Shown piece after piece: positions 27,837 through 37,177 of a stretch of DNA of 64,000 nucleotides. A model generated the notes under the pieces. The model was not told the DNA's origin. It did no database searches and was given only the letters and a program-made list of their open reading frames with translations. Both the position numbers and the translations under genes were made by a program. Position 1 is the first letter of the stretch. Each line of letters starts with the position of its first letter. This DNA is from Myxococcota bacterium (GTDB taxonomy: Bacteria > Myxococcota_C > UBA6777): the NCBI GenBank assembly GCA_023150835.1, contig JAKLKB010000013.1:20876-84875 (forward strand). Reading direction: 5' to 3'.

Positions 27837-28081
27837 ACCTACCTCCCCGCCTACTCCCTCTCGCGCTCTCTCATCTCTCCCCCTCTCATCTCTCCCCCTG
27901 CACAACACTCCCTTCAAAACAACACGATGACGCAACGAAAAAGGGTTGCTTCTAAGATCGTCCTTTGCTATAAGTGTTCTGCCCTTTCGAGATAGAGCGC
28001 CTTTTGAACCCAAATCGCCCGATTCTTGGTCTTCAAAGGCCCCCGCTGAGGGCATCCAACGCAGCGCAGGTGTTTGGGAAA
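27837..28081. other. Spacer between dnaK and the rimP leader hairpin
   Basis: This stretch is C/T-rich with repeated TCTCTCC runs up to about 27900, then more mixed. The promoter of the rimP operon probably lies here or near 27960-28010, but no consensus box stands out. No gene is seen. Confidence 0.4.
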
Positions 28082-28106
28082 AGTGGGTCTTGTTGCCCGC
28101 TTTTTT
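28082..28106 (+). terminator. rimP leader hairpin with T-tract (attenuator candidate)
   Basis: AGTGGGT (28082-28088) and GCCCGCT (28095-28101) form a 7-bp stem with two G-U pairs and a 6-base CTTGTT loop, directly followed by six T. It lies about 140 bases before rimP, downstream of any leader promoter, so it could partly terminate transcription into the rimP-nusA-infB operon. From memory, similar GGGC-hairpin-T stretches precede rimP in many Proteobacteria. Confidence 0.6.
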
Positions 28107-28242
28107 GTTTATGGGGCCTTCCGATCGTCTTTGTTCAAACCTGCGACACCCCTCCGCGTACAAGGAAACTCCCGACCCAAAGCGCAGACACCCCCCTCCA
28201 GACCCATGTCTCCGCTTGTCATCACAAAAGGCAGGATTCGAT

Positions 28243-28827
28243 ATGTGTGCAGCAACCCGTAACAGCGTCATCGAAGCCCTTTGGGCGCTTCTTGACCCTC
28301 TCATCGAAGGGGCGGGTTTTGAATTGTTGGAGATCGAATACGTCCGCGAAGGACAATGGATCCTCCGACTCTACGTCGACAAACCCGATCTCCCGATCCT
28401 CGAAGGTCTTGGCGTTGCTCCCGGGCAGGGCATCTCACTAGACGACTGCGCCAGCCTCAGCCGCCAAGTCTCCGCATTCTTGGATGTCGAAGAAGTCATC
28501 CCCCACGCCTACAACCTCGAAGTCTCTTCGCCCGGCATCCAACGCCCCCTGCGCAAAAAATCGGAATTTCAACGTTTCGCCAGTTGCCGAATCCGCCTCA
28601 AAAGCCTCGATCCGATACGCTCCGAAGATCCGAACTTTCCAACGCCCAGCCGCAACATGTACGGAGCCATCGTCGAGATCCATGACGATTATCTCGGCCT
28701 CGATATGGACGGACACCTCTTCCACATCCCTTGGCACCTGATCGCCAAAGCTCACCTCGATCCCGATATGGACGCGTGGCTTGCGCTGTCTTCCAAGACG
28801 CACATCGAAATTGAAACAGGAGAATAG
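28243..28827 (+). CDS. rimP: Ribosome maturation factor RimP
   Basis: RimP binds the 30S precursor and helps assembly of ribosomal proteins such as S12 and S19. The 194-residue product has the N-terminal domain (VIEALWALLDPLIEGAGFEL, LEIEYVREGQWILRLYVDKP), the conserved ISLDDCASLSRQVSAFLDVE, and YNLEVSSPGIQRPLRKKSEF. A Sm-like C-terminal domain follows. It is longer than the usual 150-160, with short inserts near residues 50-60 and 135-145. ATG at 28243 follows AGGCAGGAT. nusA starts 5 bases after its stop, so the two are translationally coupled. Confidence 0.95.
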   Translation: MCAATRNSVIEALWALLDPLIEGAGFELLEIEYVREGQWILRLYVDKPDLPILEGLGVAPGQGISLDDCASLSRQVSAFLDVEEVIPHAYNLEVSSPGIQRPLRKKSEFQRFASCRIRLKSLDPIRSEDPNFPTPSRNMYGAIVEIHDDYLGLDMDGHLFHIPWHLIAKAHLDPDMDAWLALSSKTHIEIETGE

Positions 28828-28832
28828 AACGT

Positions 28833-30338
28833 ATGGCCGCAGATGACTTGCAGCTCAAAAAAGTGTTGGAAGCGATCGAACGCGAGAAAGGCATCGATCG
28901 CTCTGTCCTTATCGATACCATCGAGTCCGCCGTCTTGAAGGCTGCCCGCAAAAAACTTGGGATGAATCTCGATCTAGAAGCCCGCTACAACGAAGAAAAA
29001 GGCGAAGTCGAGGTCTTCCGTTGGTTGCGCGTCGTCTCCACCATCGAAGATCCCGACCGCGAGATCGAACTCGAAGAAGCTCGGCAAAAACTCGACCAAA
29101 ACTGCGATGTGGACGATGAACTCGGCGAAAAGATCGATACATCGGACTTTGGGCGCATCGCCGCACAAACCGCCAAACAAGAGATCATCCGCCGCGTTCG
29201 TGATGCCGAACGCGAGCTGGTCTACAACGAATACAAAGACCGCCGTGGAGAGATCGTCACAGGCGTACTCCGTCGCCACGAACGGCAAAACTGGATCATC
29301 GACCTTGGCCGCGCAGAAGCCCTGCTCACCAAAGAAGATCAGATCCCCAAAGAGACCAACGTCCGCATCGGCGACCGTATCCAAGCCTACATCAAAGACG
29401 TCAGAAACGAAGACAACAAACCCATCGTCACCCTCAGCCGCACAGACGAAGGTTTCTTGATCAAACTCTTTGAGATGGAAGTTCCCGAGATCTACGAAGG
29501 GATCGTCAAGATCGTCAGCGCTGCCCGCGATCCGGGCGTACGCGCCAAGATCGCTGTCACCTCACGCGACAACGACGTCGATCCTGTCGGTGCGTGCGTC
29601 GGCGTCAAAGGCGCTCGCGTTCAGTCTGTCGTCCAAGAACTGCGCGGCGAAAAGATCGATATCGTCCTCTACAGCGAAGATCCCGCCCGCTTTGTTTGCA
29701 ACGCCATCGCCCCCGCACAAGTCAGCCGCGTCATCATCGACGAAGATGTCCGATCGATGGAGTTGATCGTCCCCGACGATCAACTCTCCCTCGCTATCGG
29801 TCGAAAAGGCCAAAACGTTCGGCTCGCTTCAAAACTCACCAACTGGCGCATCGATATCCTTTCGGATCAAGACGTCCTCGCCGAGCAAGAACGCACCGTT
29901 AGCCTCATGCAAGAATGCGCCGGCGTCACCCGCGAGATGCTCTTGCCCTTGTTTAAACTCGGATACCGCTCCGCCCACGATATCGTCAAAGCCGATCAAC
30001 AAGACCTCGCGATCATCCCCGGCATCGGAACAGAAAACGCAACCTTACTCCAAGAAACCGCAACCAAAGTGGTACGCGAGATCGAAGCGCAACGCCGTAC
30101 GATCCGAAAGCCTTTGCGACCCACACCCAACACCGCCGCTGTCGAAGGCACCCCAGAAGCTCGCACAACGCCCTCATCCACCGATGAAAACCAAACCGAA
30201 CAGCCTTCGTCTGCATCCGTCGACGAAAACCACATCGAACAGCCTTCGTCTGCATCCGCCGACGACTCCTCAAACAAACCAAACCACCCCCCAGAACAAA
30301 GCGAAAACGCCCCTTCTGTGGACAAAGACAACTCCTAA
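28833..30338 (+). CDS. nusA: Transcription termination/antitermination factor NusA
   Basis: NusA binds RNA polymerase and modulates pausing, termination and antitermination. The 501-residue product has the N-terminal RNAP-binding domain (VLIDTIESAVLKAARKKLGM), an S1 domain (RGEIVTGVLRRHERQNWIID), and KH domains with DPVGACVGVKGARVQSVVQE and LSLAIGRKGQNVRLASKLTN. A helix-hairpin-helix (DLAIIPGIGTENATLLQE) follows. The last about 70 residues are a low-complexity tail with repeated EQPSSAS(V/A)D units. ATG at 28833 is preceded by AGGAGA, overlapping the rimP stop region. Confidence 0.97.
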   Translation: MAADDLQLKKVLEAIEREKGIDRSVLIDTIESAVLKAARKKLGMNLDLEARYNEEKGEVEVFRWLRVVSTIEDPDREIELEEARQKLDQNCDVDDELGEKIDTSDFGRIAAQTAKQEIIRRVRDAERELVYNEYKDRRGEIVTGVLRRHERQNWIIDLGRAEALLTKEDQIPKETNVRIGDRIQAYIKDVRNEDNKPIVTLSRTDEGFLIKLFEMEVPEIYEGIVKIVSAARDPGVRAKIAVTSRDNDVDPVGACVGVKGARVQSVVQELRGEKIDIVLYSEDPARFVCNAIAPAQVSRVIIDEDVRSMELIVPDDQLSLAIGRKGQNVRLASKLTNWRIDILSDQDVLAEQERTVSLMQECAGVTREMLLPLFKLGYRSAHDIVKADQQDLAIIPGIGTENATLLQETATKVVREIEAQRRTIRKPLRPTPNTAAVEGTPEARTTPSSTDENQTEQPSSASVDENHIEQPSSASADDSSNKPNHPPEQSENAPSVDKDNS

Positions 30339-30369
30339 CAAGAAAACGAAACAACACAAATCAACGAAC

Positions 30370-30395
30370 GTTTCGAGGCCCAACAGCCCCGAAAC
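30370..30395. other. Hairpin between nusA and ylxR
   Basis: GTTTCGAGGC (30370-30379) and GCCCCGAAAC (30386-30395) pair in 9 of 10 positions across a 6-base loop. No T-tract follows, so it may be an mRNA processing or stability element rather than a terminator. Confidence 0.35.
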
Positions 30396-30499
30396 ACCCG
30401 ATGACTCCACAAACAGAGCCTTCTCACGCATACCCCCGTGGTGCTTGTTCTCACACAACCCACCGCCGAAAGAGGACTCCACTCTCAAAGGAGAAGAGA

Positions 30500-31219
30500 T
30501 TGACGGAAACGGCAAACCAAGAACCCGAAGAAACAGGCCCCCTACGCACTTGCGTAGCAACGCGGAAACGCCTTGCCCCCGAACAGATGTTGCGCCTTGT
30601 CCTTGATCCAAGCGGACAACGCGTCTATCTCGATTACCTGCACAAGCTCCCCGGACGCGGCGCTTATGTCTGCGCCGACCGTGACAGCTTGCGCAAAGCT
30701 GTCGAAAAAGGTGGCATCAAAAAAGCCTTCCGTGCGCCCGTTATCGCTGACGCAGACACCCTTCTCCGAGAAGCTGCCGAAGCTGCCAACCGTCACCTCT
30801 CTTCTTTGCTTGCTTTGGGGCTGCGCGCAGGAGCGATCGCTGCCGGCAACAGCCGCGTCGAACACACCCTGCGCCAAGGCTCCGCACTTCTCATGTTGAT
30901 CGCGATGGACGCTGCACCAAGCATCCTCACCAAGTTTTCTCGCTGGGCCGCACGCCTCTCCATCCCTTGCCTTCAAACCTTTCCCAAAGACGTTCTTGGC
31001 TCCCCTCTGCGACTCCCCTCCTGCTCCCTGTTGACCGTCACAGAGGCGGGCTTTGCAGAAATATTGCAACGCGAAGCCATACGCGCCCAAGGGTTCCTTC
31101 CCCCCATGCCACCTCCCGCAAAGGACCACACACAAAAGGAACACACCCAAGATCAAGATGCGGATGCGGATGCGTCACCCCTCCCCGACTCTCCGCCCCC
31201 AAACGATCACAAACCTTAG
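30500..31219 (+). CDS. YlxR (DUF448) domain fused to an L7Ae/L30e-like domain
   Basis: The 239-residue product starts with a YlxR nucleic-acid-binding domain (GPLRTCVATRKRLAPEQMLR, LPGRGAYVCADRDSLRKAVE, with the GRGAYVC signature). This is followed by an L7Ae/L30e-like fold (SLLALGLRAGAIAAGNSRVE, LLMLIAMDAAPS). YlxQ-type L7Ae proteins are normally separate genes in Firmicutes, while the fusion is known in Myxococcota-like genomes. A Pro/Asp-rich tail closes the protein. TTG at 30500 follows AAAGGAG at 8 bases. It lies between nusA and infB, the usual place for both domains. Confidence 0.88.
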   Translation: MTETANQEPEETGPLRTCVATRKRLAPEQMLRLVLDPSGQRVYLDYLHKLPGRGAYVCADRDSLRKAVEKGGIKKAFRAPVIADADTLLREAAEAANRHLSSLLALGLRAGAIAAGNSRVEHTLRQGSALLMLIAMDAAPSILTKFSRWAARLSIPCLQTFPKDVLGSPLRLPSCSLLTVTEAGFAEILQREAIRAQGFLPPMPPPAKDHTQKEHTQDQDADADASPLPDSPPPNDHKP

Positions 31220-31306
31220 CCGACCGTTCAAAACAAATGCGTTTGTTACTTACCGCTGCACTTTTGCTGTTGTGGATTAGATAAACTTTTCCGAGGAGCT
31301 TACTAG

Positions 31307-34300
31307 ATGGCCAAGATTCGCGTTCACCAAGTCGCCAAAGAACTGGGGATACCAAGCAAAGAGTTCATCGAGAAAGCCCAACAGTTGGGCTTTTCACACA
31401 TTAACTCTCACGCCAATACGTTGGAAAACAACGAGATCAAAGAACTCAAACTCAAACTCGGGCAAGGCAAAACTTCTGAACCTGTTGTTCGCCCCACCGT
31501 CTTGCGCAGACGTGCCCAAACCGCAGACCCCGAACAGGCCACCCCCAATATCCAAACCATCGTCACCCGACGAGAAGGCGAACAAGAGATCGTGATACAG
31601 CGCACGCGTTGGGAAATGCCCCAAACCATCGCCTCCCTCCCCACACAACTCTTGTCCCTCGATCTTGGCATCCGGCCTGATGCTCCGCCTCCCTTCGTCC
31701 CTCCCAATCTATCTTCAACACCACCCGAGATCGCAAATCCCGCCCCGATCTCCACGCACACTCTCCCCACCGAACATCCCCCACAAAAAGAAACCCCTAT
31801 AGCAGAAAAACCTACCAACGATCCTCCCCATGTATCCGATAAATCCAAAAAAGCGGAAACAATTTCTTCGCCCGCTCCTGTACAACACAAAACCGATCCT
31901 GTACTACTCGAACATCCTTCGCCAGAGCAGCCCAAACCGCGTGACCTTGCCAAGGCCCCCACCACCGCGACGACCGCAGATTCACCGGCCCACACCGAAG
32001 GAAAGATCCAAACCATAACCCTCGCGCAGGAACCTGTTGGTCCATCTGGAGAAGATGTGACTCGTCCCTCAAAAACGACTACACCGTCAACCTCTACCGA
32101 GGAGCCTACGCCTTCCCGTCAGATCGACGCCCCGAAGACTTCGTCTCCGCCTCACCAACCTGAGGAGCTCAAGATACCCCACATGGCCGAACCATCGTCC
32201 CAAACCACCCCCACCCCCACCCCGCCCCACCGCGTCGAAAAGGCTGGACCTCCCAAATCCCAATCCTCTGCGCACACGCCCCCCTCGCAAACACCCCCAC
32301 CTGCGGATCCACAAGCCCCACAACCTCCACCGTCTCGGCCACAACAGCCGTCACCTTCCTCCCGCTCCTCCCAACCCAACACACAGTCCAACTCTCGTTC
32401 GGCTCCTTCAACTCCGCACTCCGCGCAACACTCTCCCCAAAACCCGCGATCCAACCCACAACAAACCTCTCCCTCCACCCAAAGCTCCTCCGCCGCCAAC
32501 TCGCCCTATCCACAAAGTCGCAATGAGCGCCACTCACAAAGCCAAGGTGAGCGCCCTCAACAAAGCCAAGGTGAGCGCCACTCACAAAGCCAAGGTGAGC
32601 GCCACTCACAAAGCCAAGGTGAGCGCCACTCACAAGGCCAAGGTGAGCGCCCTCAACAAAGCCAAGGTGAGCGCCACTCACAAGGCCAAGGTGAGCGCCC
32701 TCAACAAAGCCAAGGTGAGCGCCACTCACAAAGCCAAGGTGAGCGCCCTCAACAAAGCCGACCCTACTCACAAGGCCCTTCGCAAGGTCAAGGTGAGCGC
32801 CCTCAACAAAGCCGACCCTACCCACAAGGCCCTTCACAAGGCCAAGGTGAGCGCCCTCAACAAAGCCGAACCTACTCGCAAGGCCCTTCACAAGGACAAG
32901 GTGAGCGCCCCCAACAAAGCCGGCCCTACTCACAAGGCCCTTCACAAGGCCAAGGTGAGCGCCCCCAACAGAGCCGACCCTACTCACAAGGCCCTTCACA
33001 AGGCCAAGGCGAGCGCCCTCAACAGAGCCGACCCTACTCACAAGGCCAAGATGATCGCCCTCAACAAGGGTACGACGCTTATCCCAGACGACCTCGCGCC
33101 CCTGAGATCCCCATCCTCGATCCGATCCCCACGGACGCCTTTGGCTTTGGCGAAGACCTTCGCGGTTCTCGCAAACAAAGCAAACGCCACAACCGCAGCA
33201 CACCCAACAGCAGCCCGACCAACGACGAGTTTGGTCGCGGAAAACGACCGACCAAAAACGCCCCTGCTCCTTCGCAACTTCTCAAGCCCAAAAAGGCCAA
33301 AGACCGCAAGCTCGCCAAACAGCGAGGCCCACAACAGCCCATCACCGCACCCATGTCCGAACGAAAGCGCGTGATCAAAGTCGACGAAGCGATCTCCGTG
33401 AGCGAACTGGCCCATCGCATGGGTGTCAAAGCAACTGAGTTGATCATGAAGCTCCTCAAACAAGGACTCATGGCCACCATCAACCAAGCCTTGACCATCG
33501 AAGAAGCCACCCGCCTCGCAAAAGACTTTGACTACGACGTCCAAGACGTTGGCTTTGAAGAAGAAGCCATCCTACACCAACGCGAAGAAACCGATAGCTC
33601 CGACGAACTTTTCCCTCGTTCTCCTGTCGTCACTGTCATGGGACACGTCGACCACGGAAAAACTTCGCTGCTCGATAGCATCCGCAAGGCTCGCGTTGTC
33701 GATCAAGAAGCCGGTGGGATCACCCAACACATCGGGGCCTACGCCGTAGAACGCAACGGACACAAGATCGTCTTCCTCGATACGCCCGGACACGAGGCAT
33801 TTACCGCGATGCGAGCGCGTGGCGCGCAAATCACCGATATCGTCATCCTCGTCGTCGCTGCCGATGACGGGATCATGCCGCAAACGGTCGAAGCTATCCG
33901 ACACGCCCAATCTGCGGGCGTCCCCATCGTCGTCGCGATCAACAAGATCGACAAACCAAGCGCCGATCCCAAACGTGTTCGCTACGAACTCACTCAGTAC
34001 GACCTCTTGGATGAAACCTTCGGTGGAAGCGTCCAAATGGCTGAAGTCAGCGCGATGACAGGCGCAGGCATCGACGAACTCCTTGAGCGCGTCCTACTCG
34101 AAGCCGAGATCCTCGAACTCCGCGCCAACCCAAACAAACGCGCCAAAGGAACCGTGTTGGAGTCCCGCATCGAAAAAGGACGCGGACCCGTCTCGACTTT
34201 CCTCGTCCAAGAAGGAACCTTGCGCAGCGGCGATGCCGTCGTTGTCGGCCCGCACTACGGTCGCGTCCGTGCGATGTTCGACGACAGCAACCGCCCCCTT

Positions 34301-35116
34301 AAAGAAGCCGGCCCCGCCATGCCCGTCCGTGTACTCGGACTCTCCGGCCTCCCCGACCCCGGCGAATCCTTCGATTGCGTAGCGGACGAAAAAGCCGCCA
34401 AACAAGTCGCAGAACACCGCCAAGAACAAACCCGACGCATCGAACAAGCAGGCGCTGTTCGACGCACTTCTTTTGGCGATCTCTTTGGCGAAGAGAAAAA
34501 AGAACTCAACATCATCCTCAAAGCCGATATGCAAGGCTCCCTTGAAGCCTTGCGCGAAAGTCTGCTCAAGATCCAACACGTCGAGATCGAACTCGCGATC
34601 CCCCTCGCTGCTGTCGGTGGTATCACCGAAAACGACGTCAACTTGGCAGCCACCACCAACGCTGTGATCATCGGCTTCCAAGTCCGGCCCGACGCCAAAG
34701 CACAAAAGCTCGCAGAAACCGAAGGCGTCGAGATCCGTATCTACCGCGTGATCTACGACCTGCTCAACGATGTCAAAGCCGCGATGGAAAAACAACTCGC
34801 CCCCACCATCCAAGAAAAACCCATCGGACAAGCCGAGATCCGCAACGTCTTTGCTATCTCCAAAGTCGGAAAGATCGCAGGTTGCTACGTCACCGAAGGC
34901 AAACTCACCCGCAACGGCTTGATCCGACTCTACCGCAACGATATCCAGATCTACGAAGGCAAGATCAGCGGACTCAAGCGCTTCAAAAACGATGCGCGTG
35001 ATGTCGCCCAAGGCTACGAGTGTGGTGTCCAGATCGACGGCTACCAAGATATCCGCGAAGGCGACACCATCGAGTGCTACGAACTGGAAGAGATCGAGAC
35101 CAAACTGGAGAGCTAA
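31307..35116 (+). CDS. infB: Translation initiation factor IF-2, with a very long repetitive N-terminus
   Basis: IF-2 is the GTPase that brings fMet-tRNA to the 30S and promotes subunit joining. At 1269 residues it is far longer than E. coli IF-2 (890). Residues 1-52 are an IF2_N module ([20 protein letters not shown]). Residues 60-600 are Pro/Ser/Gln-rich, including the tandem GERHSQSQ and [18 protein letters not shown] repeats (about 405-585). A second IF2_N module lies near 690-745. The G domain follows: [15 protein letters not shown] from 779, [26 protein letters not shown], then domains II-IV. ATG at 31307 has GAGGAG about 8 bases upstream. ylxP follows 2 bases after the stop. Confidence 0.97.
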   Translation: MAKIRVHQVAKELGIPSKEFIEKAQQLGFSHINSHANTLENNEIKELKLKLGQGKTSEPVVRPTVLRRRAQTADPEQATPNIQTIVTRREGEQEIVIQRTRWEMPQTIASLPTQLLSLDLGIRPDAPPPFVPPNLSSTPPEIANPAPISTHTLPTEHPPQKETPIAEKPTNDPPHVSDKSKKAETISSPAPVQHKTDPVLLEHPSPEQPKPRDLAKAPTTATTADSPAHTEGKIQTITLAQEPVGPSGEDVTRPSKTTTPSTSTEEPTPSRQIDAPKTSSPPHQPEELKIPHMAEPSSQTTPTPTPPHRVEKAGPPKSQSSAHTPPSQTPPPADPQAPQPPPSRPQQPSPSSRSSQPNTQSNSRSAPSTPHSAQHSPQNPRSNPQQTSPSTQSSSAANSPYPQSRNERHSQSQGERPQQSQGERHSQSQGERHSQSQGERHSQGQGERPQQSQGERHSQGQGERPQQSQGERHSQSQGERPQQSRPYSQGPSQGQGERPQQSRPYPQGPSQGQGERPQQSRTYSQGPSQGQGERPQQSRPYSQGPSQGQGERPQQSRPYSQGPSQGQGERPQQSRPYSQGQDDRPQQGYDAYPRRPRAPEIPILDPIPTDAFGFGEDLRGSRKQSKRHNRSTPNSSPTNDEFGRGKRPTKNAPAPSQLLKPKKAKDRKLAKQRGPQQPITAPMSERKRVIKVDEAISVSELAHRMGVKATELIMKLLKQGLMATINQALTIEEATRLAKDFDYDVQDVGFEEEAILHQREETDSSDELFPRSPVVTVMGHVDHGKTSLLDSIRKARVVDQEAGGITQHIGAYAVERNGHKIVFLDTPGHEAFTAMRARGAQITDIVILVVAADDGIMPQTVEAIRHAQSAGVPIVVAINKIDKPSADPKRVRYELTQYDLLDETFGGSVQMAEVSAMTGAGIDELLERVLLEAEILELRANPNKRAKGTVLESRIEKGRGPVSTFLVQEGTLRSGDAVVVGPHYGRVRAMFDDSNRPLKEAGPAMPVRVLGLSGLPDPGESFDCVADEKAAKQVAEHRQEQTRRIEQAGAVRRTSFGDLFGEEKKELNIILKADMQGSLEALRESLLKIQHVEIELAIPLAAVGGITENDVNLAATTNAVIIGFQVRPDAKAQKLAETEGVEIRIYRVIYDLLNDVKAAMEKQLAPTIQEKPIGQAEIRNVFAISKVGKIAGCYVTEGKLTRNGLIRLYRNDIQIYEGKISGLKRFKNDARDVAQGYECGVQIDGYQDIREGDTIECYELEEIETKLES
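32521..33060. repeat. In-frame minisatellite in infB
   Basis: A run of 24-bp units (encoding GER(H/P)(S/Q)QSQ or GQ variants) is followed by about five 54-bp units (encoding [18 protein letters not shown]). Copies differ by few bases, so the array looks recently expanded or kept alike by recombination. Confidence 0.92.
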
Positions 35117-35118
35117 TC

Positions 35119-35670
35119 GTGGTTGTCGGGGTCTGTCGCCTCAGTCTCTACCTCCAAGGTGTCCGCTCGCTCAAAGGCAAACGACAGATCGTGCGGCGCA
35201 TCGTCGAACGCGTCCGAAATCGCTTTCAGATCGCGATCGCCGAAGTCGCCGACCAAGATATGCACCAGCGCGCAACCCTTGGCATCGCCCTTGTTGGGAA
35301 TCAACACACCCACATCCAAATACGCCTATCTTCCGTCCTCCAAGCCATCGAGTCCCTCCAACTCGGGATCCTTCTTCAACCCCAAATCGAGATCGCCCAC
35401 TACGGCGAAGACTTCGGCCACTCCGAAAACTACGCCTCCATCCTCTCCCTTTCTTCCTCCTCGTCACACGACGAAAATCACAAGGAGTACGGGCAGCAGG
35501 GCGCTCTCGATGACAGCGGGGATCTCGAAGAAGATCCCCTGTGGGATATCGAGGCCGAAGAAGCCGCGCTCCAACGCGGTGAAGATGAAGACGAAGACGA
35601 AAACGAAGAAGACGACGCCATCCCGCCCGCTTGGCGGGACTTCGTCAAAGAAAGAGATCACAAACCATGA
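35119..35670 (+). CDS. ylxP: DUF503 (YlxP-like) protein with acidic tail
   Basis: The 183-residue product begins VVVGVCRLSLYLQGVRSLKG, the DUF503 signature, followed by KRQIVRRIVERVRNRFQIAI and EVADQDMHQRATLGIALVGN. The fold is ferredoxin-like in known structures. YlxP proteins are small and of unclear role, repeatedly found between infB and rbfA, as here. The C-terminal about 65 residues are strongly acidic and Ser-rich (EDEDENEEDD), an addition not typical of the family. GTG at 35119 lies 2 bases after the infB stop; its stop overlaps the rbfA start (ATGA). Confidence 0.85.
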   Translation: MVVGVCRLSLYLQGVRSLKGKRQIVRRIVERVRNRFQIAIAEVADQDMHQRATLGIALVGNQHTHIQIRLSSVLQAIESLQLGILLQPQIEIAHYGEDFGHSENYASILSLSSSSSHDENHKEYGQQGALDDSGDLEEDPLWDIEAEEAALQRGEDEDEDENEEDDAIPPAWRDFVKERDHKP

Positions 35671-36062
35671 GTGCCCACCGCACCGACCGCCTCGCCCAAC
35701 AATTCCGCCAAGAGATCAGCGACATGCTCCAACGCAACGAGATCAAAGATCACCGTCTTGGCTTTGTCACCGTCTCAGGTGTGCGCGTGAGCAAAGACAT
35801 CAGCCAAGCCCTTGTCTTTGTCAGCGTCTTTGGTAGCCCCCAAGAAGCCAAAGACAGCATCGCCGCTCTCCAACACGCCCAAGGTTTCATCCGACACGAA
35901 CTCGCGCAACGCCTCCGCATCCGACGCACGCCTGCGATCCTCTTTCAACTCGACCACTCCATCGAAGAAGGGCATCGCATCAATCAACTGATCCAACAAC
36001 TCCCCGAGTTCCAGTCCCCCACACAAACCGATGCTCCACCCGATGAGGACGGCAGCGTATGA
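35667..36062 (+). CDS. rbfA: Ribosome-binding factor A
   Basis: RbfA binds the immature 30S and helps process the 16S 5' end. The 131-residue product has the expected single KH-like domain: RTDRLAQQFRQEISDMLQRN, GFVTVSGVRVSKDISQALVF, a short helix with FIRHELAQRLRIRRTPAILF, and the end HSIEEGHRINQLIQQL. The start at 35667 overlaps the ylxP stop by ATGA, and its own stop region overlaps the nrnA start in the same way, which argues for translational coupling. Confidence 0.95.
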   Translation: MSAHRTDRLAQQFRQEISDMLQRNEIKDHRLGFVTVSGVRVSKDISQALVFVSVFGSPQEAKDSIAALQHAQGFIRHELAQRLRIRRTPAILFQLDHSIEEGHRINQLIQQLPEFQSPTQTDAPPDEDGSV

Positions 36063-37054
36063 GCCTAGACAACACCCTTCACCTCGATCACCTCTGGTCC
36101 CAGATCACCACAACCATCCACGCCGCCCAACGCCTCTTGATCGCAGCACATCGTGGGCCGGATGGCGATGCGGTCGGCTCCGCCCTCGGCCTTTATGCGA
36201 CCCTCCAAGCTCTCGGAAAAGACGTCACCCTCTACGATAGCGCCCCCTACCCCGAGCGTTTCGACTTTCTCCCCAACCTCCACGCCCTCACCACTTCGCT
36301 TGATCCTCACGCCCATTTTGATGCCACCATCCTTTGCGATTGCGGCGAACTTGCCCGCGCACCCGAAGGTTTCCCTTCCCGCGAACGCCTCGGAACCTTC
36401 ATCGTTCTCGATCACCACATCACCTCCGGACTCGAAGGCGATATCAACCTCAACAACCCCAATTCTCCTGCAACGGGGCTGTTGATCCTCGAACTCGCCC
36501 AGCGCCTCCATGTCCCCCTTCTTCCCGCCATCGCCAAATCCGTATACTGCGCTCTGCTCTCCGATACGGGCGGCTTTCGCTACCAAAAAACCAGCCCCGC
36601 CGCACTCCGCGCAGCAGCCGAACTCCTCGAAGCCGGCGTCGATCCTTGGGAGGTCTCTTCTGGACTCTTCGAGTCGAATCCGATCGAACGCCAGCGTCTG
36701 CTCGCTCTCTGCCTCCATACCCTCGATCTCCGAAACAACGGCCTGATCGCGTTCCTCCACGTCACCGAAGAGATGTTCCACCAAACCAACAGCGACGCAA
36801 GCATGACCGACGGTTTTGTCAACTTTGGCCGAGGCATCAAAGGGGTCGAAGTCGCCGCCTTCTTGCGCCCCCAACCACAAGGCTGGAAAGTCAGCTTGCG
36901 CTCGCGTGGCCGTGTCAACGTCTCAGGTGTCGCAAGTCACTTCGGCGGTGGAGGGCATCAACAAGCCGCTGGCACCGTCATCCAAGGCGATCTCGAACAA
37001 GTCAAACAAGCGATCCTTCTCTCGCTCCTCCCACAACTGCAAGCCCTCACTTGA
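36059..37054 (+). CDS. nrnA: DHH/DHHA1 phosphoesterase (NrnA-like oligoribonuclease / pAp phosphatase)
   Basis: The 331-residue enzyme would degrade nanoRNAs or pGpG and dephosphorylate pAp using Mn. Seen: motif I AAHRGPDGDAVGSALGLYAT, where H.NPDGD becomes HRGPDGD, motif II ATILCDCG, the DHH motif VLDHHITSG, motif IV ALLSDTGGFRYQKTSP, and the DHHA1 end with GVASHFGGGGHQQAAG. All metal ligands appear present. It overlaps rbfA by four bases. Its place between rbfA and truB is common in Gram-positive and deltaproteobacterial genomes. Confidence 0.92.
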   Translation: MSLDNTLHLDHLWSQITTTIHAAQRLLIAAHRGPDGDAVGSALGLYATLQALGKDVTLYDSAPYPERFDFLPNLHALTTSLDPHAHFDATILCDCGELARAPEGFPSRERLGTFIVLDHHITSGLEGDINLNNPNSPATGLLILELAQRLHVPLLPAIAKSVYCALLSDTGGFRYQKTSPAALRAAAELLEAGVDPWEVSSGLFESNPIERQRLLALCLHTLDLRNNGLIAFLHVTEEMFHQTNSDASMTDGFVNFGRGIKGVEVAAFLRPQPQGWKVSLRSRGRVNVSGVASHFGGGGHQQAAGTVIQGDLEQVKQAILLSLLPQLQALT

Positions 37055-37095
37055 TCTCCACACAAAAACTCCACCTCTCGACAACGCCCACCCCA

Positions 37096-37162
37096 CCGCA
37101 AAAATCATCACAACACAAACCCTCATCCCGCCGCGAAAATCATCACCACAACCCCTCACCCC
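37096..37162. repeat. Imperfect 35-bp direct repeat before truB
   Basis: CCGCAAAAATCATCACAACA (from 37096) and CCGCGAAAATCATCACCACA (from 37131) begin two imperfect tandem copies in the 123-base spacer between nrnA and truB. Confidence 0.6.
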
Positions 37163-37177
37163 AACACGGAACATCTC

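Noticed and set aside
32169..33203. 344-codon minus-strand frame with GAHLGLVKG repeats
   Set aside because: It is the antisense shadow of the infB minisatellite.
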